From Pseudomonadota bacterium (GTDB lineage Bacteria; Pseudomonadota; Gammaproteobacteria; Xanthomonadales; Xanthomonadaceae), in contig JAEWLO010000313.1 in the NCBI GenBank assembly GCA_023457475.1, positions 1 to 9,334 of the forward strand: a stretch of 9,334 nt of DNA, given 5' to 3'. Positions 6,161-9,334 of the stretch are shown here, in pieces. The notes beneath the pieces are model-generated. The model ran no database searches. It was given only the letters and a program-made list of their open reading frames with translations, and had not been told where the DNA came from. Made by a program: the position numbers and the translations under genes. Positions within the stretch are counted from its first letter, which is position 1. Every line of letters begins with the position of its first letter.

Positions 6161-7090
6161 ATGACCGCCGATACGGCCGCCGAACTCCACACGATCATCG
6201 ACCTGATCCGCTACGGCACCAGCCGTTTCAACGCCGCCGGGCTGACCTTCGGGCACAGCTACGACAACGCCCTGGACGAGGCCACCCAGCTGGTGCTGCA
6301 CACGCTGCACCTGCCGCACGATCTCGGCCCGGCCTATGGCCAGGCCCGCCTGCTGCGCGAAGAGAAGCAGCAGGTGCTGGACCTGTTCCAGCGCCGTATC
6401 GATGAACGCATTCCGGCGGCCTACCTGACCGGGGAAGCCTGGTTCGCCGGGCTGAGCTTCAAGAGCGACGCCCGTGCGCTGGTGCCGCGCTCGCCGATCG
6501 CCGAGCTGATCGAATCCGGCTTCGAGCCGTGGCTGGCCGGTCGCGACGTGCACCGCGCGCTGGACCTGTGCACCGGGTCGGGCTGCATCGCCATTGCCAT
6601 GGGCCACTACTACCCGAACTGGGAAGTGGACGGCGTGGACCTGAGCGACGACGCCCTGTCGCTGGCGGAAGAAAACAAGGAACGCCTGCAGGCGCACAAC
6701 GTCACCCTGCTCAAGTCCGACCTGTTCAGCGGGCTGACCGGCCGCCATTACGACCTGATCGTCACCAACCCGCCGTACGTCACCAATGACGAGACCGACG
6801 CGCTGCCGCAGGAGTACTCCTATGAGCCCGAGATGGGCCTGCGCGCCGGCGACGATGGCCTGGACCTGGTGCTCAAGATCCTGCGCGACGCCCCGCTGCA
6901 CCTCAGCGAAGACGGCCTGCTGATCTGCGAAGTGGGCGAGTCCGAGCAGCACCTGATCAAGCTGCTGCCGGAAGTGGACTTCGCCTGGGTCGAGTTCAAG
7001 GTCGGCCAGATGGGCATCTTCGCGGTCGAGTGCCGTGAGCTCATCGCGCACAGCGCGCGCATCACCGAACTGGCGGCGCAGCGGCCGTGA
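6161..7090 (+). CDS. prmB: Ribosomal protein uL3 (L3) glutamine N5-methyltransferase PrmB
   Basis: PrmB uses S-adenosylmethionine to methylate a glutamine side chain of ribosomal protein L3 during 50S assembly. The product has 309 residues, close to the E. coli length. The N-terminal helical substrate-binding part covers about 1-85. The SAM-binding motif I is DLCTGSGCIAIA at 135-146, followed by an acidic motif II (DGVDLSDDAL, about 157-166). The glutamine-methyltransferase signature NPPY is at 203-206. VPRSPIAELI at about 108-117 favours PrmB over the release-factor enzyme PrmC, which has a different residue pattern there. The frame stays open far upstream, but the ATG at 6161 follows a TATAAT by 28 nt and matches the usual N terminus. 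The stop overlaps the aroC start (GTGA). Confidence 0.95.
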   Translation: MTADTAAELHTIIDLIRYGTSRFNAAGLTFGHSYDNALDEATQLVLHTLHLPHDLGPAYGQARLLREEKQQVLDLFQRRIDERIPAAYLTGEAWFAGLSFKSDARALVPRSPIAELIESGFEPWLAGRDVHRALDLCTGSGCIAIAMGHYYPNWEVDGVDLSDDALSLAEENKERLQAHNVTLLKSDLFSGLTGRHYDLIVTNPPYVTNDETDALPQEYSYEPEMGLRAGDDGLDLVLKILRDAPLHLSEDGLLICEVGESEQHLIKLLPEVDFAWVEFKVGQMGIFAVECRELIAHSARITELAAQRP

Positions 7091-8190
7091 GCTCCAACAC
7101 CTTCGGCAAGCTCCTGTCGGTCACCACCTTCGGCGAATCGCACGGTCCGGCGATCGGCTGCGTGATCGACGGTTGCCCGCCGGGGCTGGAGATCAGCGCG
7201 GAGGAATTCGCGCATGACCTGCAACGTCGCGCTACCGGCAAGAGCCGGCACACCTCGGCGCGCCGCGAGGCCGACGAGGTGGAAATCCTCTCGGGCGTGT
7301 ACGAAGGCCGCACCACCGGCACGCCCATCGCGCTGCTGATCCGCAACACCGACCAGCGCAGCAAGGATTACAGCAACATCGCCCAGCAGTTCCGGCCGGG
7401 CCATGCCGACTACAGCTACTGGCAGAAGTACGGCATCCGCGACCCGCGCGGTGGTGGGCGTTCCTCCGCCCGCGAAACCACCATGCGCGTGGCCGCTGGC
7501 GTGATCGCCAAGAAGTGGCTGGCACAGCGTTACGGCGTGACCGTGCGTGGCTATCTGTCGCAGCTGGGCGAGATCACCCCCACCGGTCATGACTGGTCGG
7601 CGGTGGAAGACAACCCGTTCTTCTGGCCGGTGGCCGACCAGGTGCCCGCGCTGGAAAGTTACATGGACGCGCTGCGCAAGTCCGGCGATTCGGTCGGCGC
7701 GCGCGTGAACGTGGTCGCCGACGGTGTGCCACCGGGCTGGGGCGAGCCGATCTACGGCAAGCTCGATGGTGAACTCGCCGCCGCGCTGATGAGCATCAAC
7801 GCGGTGAAGGGCGTGGAGATCGGCGACGGCTTCGCCAGCGTCGTGCAGAAGGGCACCGAACACCGTGATCTGATCACGCCCGAAGGTTTTGCCAGCAACC
7901 ATGCCGGCGGCATTCTCGGCGGCATTTCGACCGGTCAGCAGGTCACCGCTTCGATCGTGCTCAAGCCGACCTCCAGCCTGCGCCTGCCCGGTGCCACGGT
8001 GGATGCGGGTGGTGCGTCGGTCGAGGTGATCACCACCGGTCGTCACGATCCGTGCGTGGGCATCCGCGCCACCCCGATCGCCGCGGCGATGATGGCGCTG
8101 GTGCTGATGGACCAGGCCCTGCGCCACCGCGCCCAGTGTGGCGACGTTGGGGAAATCACCCCGCGTATTCCGGGTGCCATCGATGGCTGA
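7087..8190 (+). CDS. aroC: Chorismate synthase
   Basis: AroC removes phosphate from 5-enolpyruvylshikimate-3-phosphate to give chorismate, the branch point for aromatic amino acids, folate and quinones; it needs reduced FMN. The 367-residue product is near the usual length (361 in E. coli). It has the family signatures in order: TTFGESHGPAIGCVIDG (about 13-29), RPGHADYSYWQKYG (103-116), RGGGRSSARET (121-131), and RHDPCVGIRATPIAAAM (319-335). His19 and His106 correspond to the conserved catalytic histidines. The start is GTG at 7087, overlapping the prmB stop by four bases; the encoded N terminus MSSNTFGKLLSVTTFGESHG aligns with the family start. The 3' end overlaps the dehydrogenase gene by eight bases. 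The C terminus is a few residues longer than in E. coli. Confidence 0.97.
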   Translation: MSSNTFGKLLSVTTFGESHGPAIGCVIDGCPPGLEISAEEFAHDLQRRATGKSRHTSARREADEVEILSGVYEGRTTGTPIALLIRNTDQRSKDYSNIAQQFRPGHADYSYWQKYGIRDPRGGGRSSARETTMRVAAGVIAKKWLAQRYGVTVRGYLSQLGEITPTGHDWSAVEDNPFFWPVADQVPALESYMDALRKSGDSVGARVNVVADGVPPGWGEPIYGKLDGELAAALMSINAVKGVEIGDGFASVVQKGTEHRDLITPEGFASNHAGGILGGISTGQQVTASIVLKPTSSLRLPGATVDAGGASVEVITTGRHDPCVGIRATPIAAAMMALVLMDQALRHRAQCGDVGEITPRIPGAIDG

Positions 8191-9235
8191 GACGCGGCCA
8201 AAGGTCTGGGTGAGTCAACCGCTGTTTGACGATGTCGTCGACCAGCTCGGGCAGCATTTCGATCTCACCGTGACCGACACGGTCACCCGTTACACGCCGG
8301 ACCTGCTGGCCACCCGTCTGGCCGGGGTCGACGGCGCGCTGGTGACGCTCAACGAGCGCATCGGTGCGGCGGAAATCGCGCAGGCTCCGCAGTTGCGCGC
8401 CATCGCCAACGTTGGGGTGGGTTACAACAACCTCGATATCGGCGCGCTCAGCGCGGCCGGCATTCTGGCCAGCAACACGCCGGATGTGCTCACCGAAACG
8501 ACCGCCGATCTCGGTTTCGCCCTGCTGATGGCCACCGCCCGCCGCATCACCGAGGCCGAGCGCTGGTTGCGAGACGGCCAGTGGGGGCAGTGGTCGTTCC
8601 AGACCCTGCTTGGTGCGGACATCCACGGCAGCACGCTGGGCATTCTGGGCATGGGGCGTATCGGTCAGGGCATCGCCCGTCGGGGTGCGCTCGGATTCGG
8701 CATGCGGGTGCTGTACCACAACCGTTCGCGGCTGCCCGAATCAACCGAAGCCGACGTCGGCGCGCAGTATGTCGACCTCGACACGCTGCTGGCACAGGCC
8801 GATCACCTGGTGCTGGTGCTGCCCTACGGCCCGTCATCGCATCACATCATCGACGCGGCGGCACTGGCGAAGATGAAGCCGACGGCCACGCTGGTGAACA
8901 TCGCACGCGGTGGCATCGTTGACGAAGTGGCGCTGGCCGACGCACTGGCGCACGGCCGCCTCGCCGCTGCCGGCCTGGACGTGTTCGAGGGCGAGCCCAC
9001 CGTGCGCCCGGAACTGCTGGCACTGCGCAACGTCGTGCTCACCCCGCATATCGGCAGCGCCAGCGAGGCCACGCGCCGCGCGATGGTGCAGCTGGCGGTG
9101 GACAACCTGACCGCCGCGCTGGGGCAGGGGCCGCAGGCCGGCCGCCCGCCGAGCGCGCTCAACGCTGATGCCGTGGCCGCCGTGAAAACCGGCGCTGCGA
9201 CCGTGGGCGGCAAAAAAGACGACGCCAAACGATAG
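8183..9235 (+). CDS. D-isomer-specific 2-hydroxyacid dehydrogenase (glyoxylate/hydroxypyruvate reductase type)
   Basis: The family interconverts 2-oxoacids and D-2-hydroxyacids with NAD(P)H. The product has 350 residues. The cofactor fold has GMGRIG at 156-161. The end of the next strand reads HNRSR (179-183), where basic residues favour NADPH, as in the GhrB/GRHPR group. Catalytic residues are visible: Arg242 in NIARGG, Glu271 in DVFEGEP, and His289 in TPHIGSAS. VGVGYNNLDI (about 77-86) is the usual substrate-loop motif. A C-terminal extension of about 30 residues, rich in Ala then Lys/Asp, is outside the conserved fold. The ATG at 8183 overlaps the aroC stop by eight bases. A start at 8138 (GTG) would add 15 residues and enlarge that overlap, so it is less likely. 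Substrate is uncertain: glyoxylate, hydroxypyruvate and 2-ketogluconate are all candidates. Its tie to chorismate synthesis is positional only. Confidence 0.9.
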   Translation: MAETRPKVWVSQPLFDDVVDQLGQHFDLTVTDTVTRYTPDLLATRLAGVDGALVTLNERIGAAEIAQAPQLRAIANVGVGYNNLDIGALSAAGILASNTPDVLTETTADLGFALLMATARRITEAERWLRDGQWGQWSFQTLLGADIHGSTLGILGMGRIGQGIARRGALGFGMRVLYHNRSRLPESTEADVGAQYVDLDTLLAQADHLVLVLPYGPSSHHIIDAAALAKMKPTATLVNIARGGIVDEVALADALAHGRLAAAGLDVFEGEPTVRPELLALRNVVLTPHIGSASEATRRAMVQLAVDNLTAALGQGPQAGRPPSALNADAVAAVKTGAATVGGKKDDAKR

Positions 9236-9265
9236 GGAACTTCGCCGCGATGACGCGAGGTTCCC
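9235..9265 (+). other. Hairpin overlapping the dehydrogenase stop codon
   Basis: The last base of the TAG stop begins an 11-bp stem: 9235-9245 pairs with 9255-9265 with one G-U wobble and no mismatches, around a 9-nt loop. It is not followed directly by a T-run; a T-rich stretch (TTTCCTTTTCATTCTCTTT) comes about 25 nt later. It may protect the operon's 3' end or pause polymerase, and is not a textbook intrinsic terminator. The 83-bp stretch from 9236 to 9318 holds this hairpin and the pyrimidine-rich tract and nothing else I can name. Confidence 0.5.
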
Positions 9266-9318
9266 CGAACCCAGCCCGCCGTGCGTTTCCTTTTCATTCT
9301 CTTTCGGTAATCAACCCC

Positions 9319-9334
9319 ATGAACACCTCAGATC
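9319..9334 (+). CDS. Possible start of a further gene, cut by the window edge
   Basis: An ATG at 9319 opens a frame reading Met-Asn-Thr-Ser-Asp before the sequence ends. A weak GGTA lies 9 nt upstream. Only five codons are visible, so the product cannot be named. Aspartate-semialdehyde dehydrogenase (asd) is what I recall near this operon in xanthomonads, but nothing in these bases shows it. Confidence 0.3.

Noticed and set aside
6028..6198. A 57-residue N-terminal extension of the SCO protein.
   Set aside because: It would put the membrane anchor in the interior, crosses the prmB promoter and start, and is Pro/Arg-rich. The ATG at 6027 gives a normal SCO N terminus.
5927..8127. Two long minus-strand frames (374 and 435 codons) opposite prmB and aroC.
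   Set aside because: They are antisense to well-recognised enzymes, have low-complexity shadow composition and no plausible start signals.
1..9334. A novel multi-gene system (defence, secretion or biosynthetic island).
   Set aside because: Every sizeable gene belongs to a recognised, mostly conserved chromosomal family. Base composition is even outside the repeat edge, and no mobile or cargo genes are visible.

Overview
The window looks like ordinary chromosomal DNA from a gammaproteobacterium of the Xanthomonadaceae/Lysobacteraceae, most likely Stenotrophomonas or a close relative. The basis is the very high G+C with G/C-rich third codon positions, the character of the housekeeping proteins, and GTAG-headed REP palindromes at the left edge that match the SMAG repeat type known from Stenotrophomonas. 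The genus is an inference from recall; no database search was possible.

Layout. Positions 1-255 are non-coding and hold three GTAG-type palindromes: one inverted, and two inside a 76-bp near-identical direct repeat with a 97-bp period. Next is a leftward pair: a YjgR-type (DUF853) HerA-like ATPase (756-2261) followed by greB (256-756), joined by a 1-nt TGATG stop/start overlap. A 131-bp divergent gap separates this pair from a rightward pair, a secreted MltD-type lytic transglycosylase with a C-terminal LysM domain (2393-4009) and a RraB-family RNase E regulator (4078-4437), which ends in a good intrinsic terminator. A leftward pair converges on that terminator: a SCO1/SenC copper chaperone (5377-6027) and psd, phosphatidylserine decarboxylase (4538-5380), overlapping by 4 nt (ATGA). 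A 133-bp divergent region carries opposed -10 boxes, including a perfect TATAAT, and fires rightward into prmB (6161-7090), aroC (7087-8190) and an NAD(P)-dependent D-2-hydroxyacid dehydrogenase (8183-9235). These three genes overlap by 4 and 8 nt, so they almost certainly form one operon. A hairpin overlaps the last stop codon, and a possible new gene begins at 9319 and runs off the edge.

How the genes fit together. There is no single pathway. Transcript cleavage (GreB), mRNA turnover (RraB) and ribosomal protein L3 methylation (PrmB) are gene-expression functions. MltD, Psd and Sco act at the envelope or inner membrane (peptidoglycan remodelling, phosphatidylethanolamine synthesis, CuA assembly of cytochrome oxidase). 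AroC makes chorismate. The extensive start/stop overlaps suggest translational coupling within each pair or triplet.

I found no phage, insertion sequence, CRISPR array, tRNA, rRNA, toxin-antitoxin or defence gene, and no convincing undescribed system. The repeat cluster, the ATPase-greB coupling and a few small structured elements are the points worth a second look.
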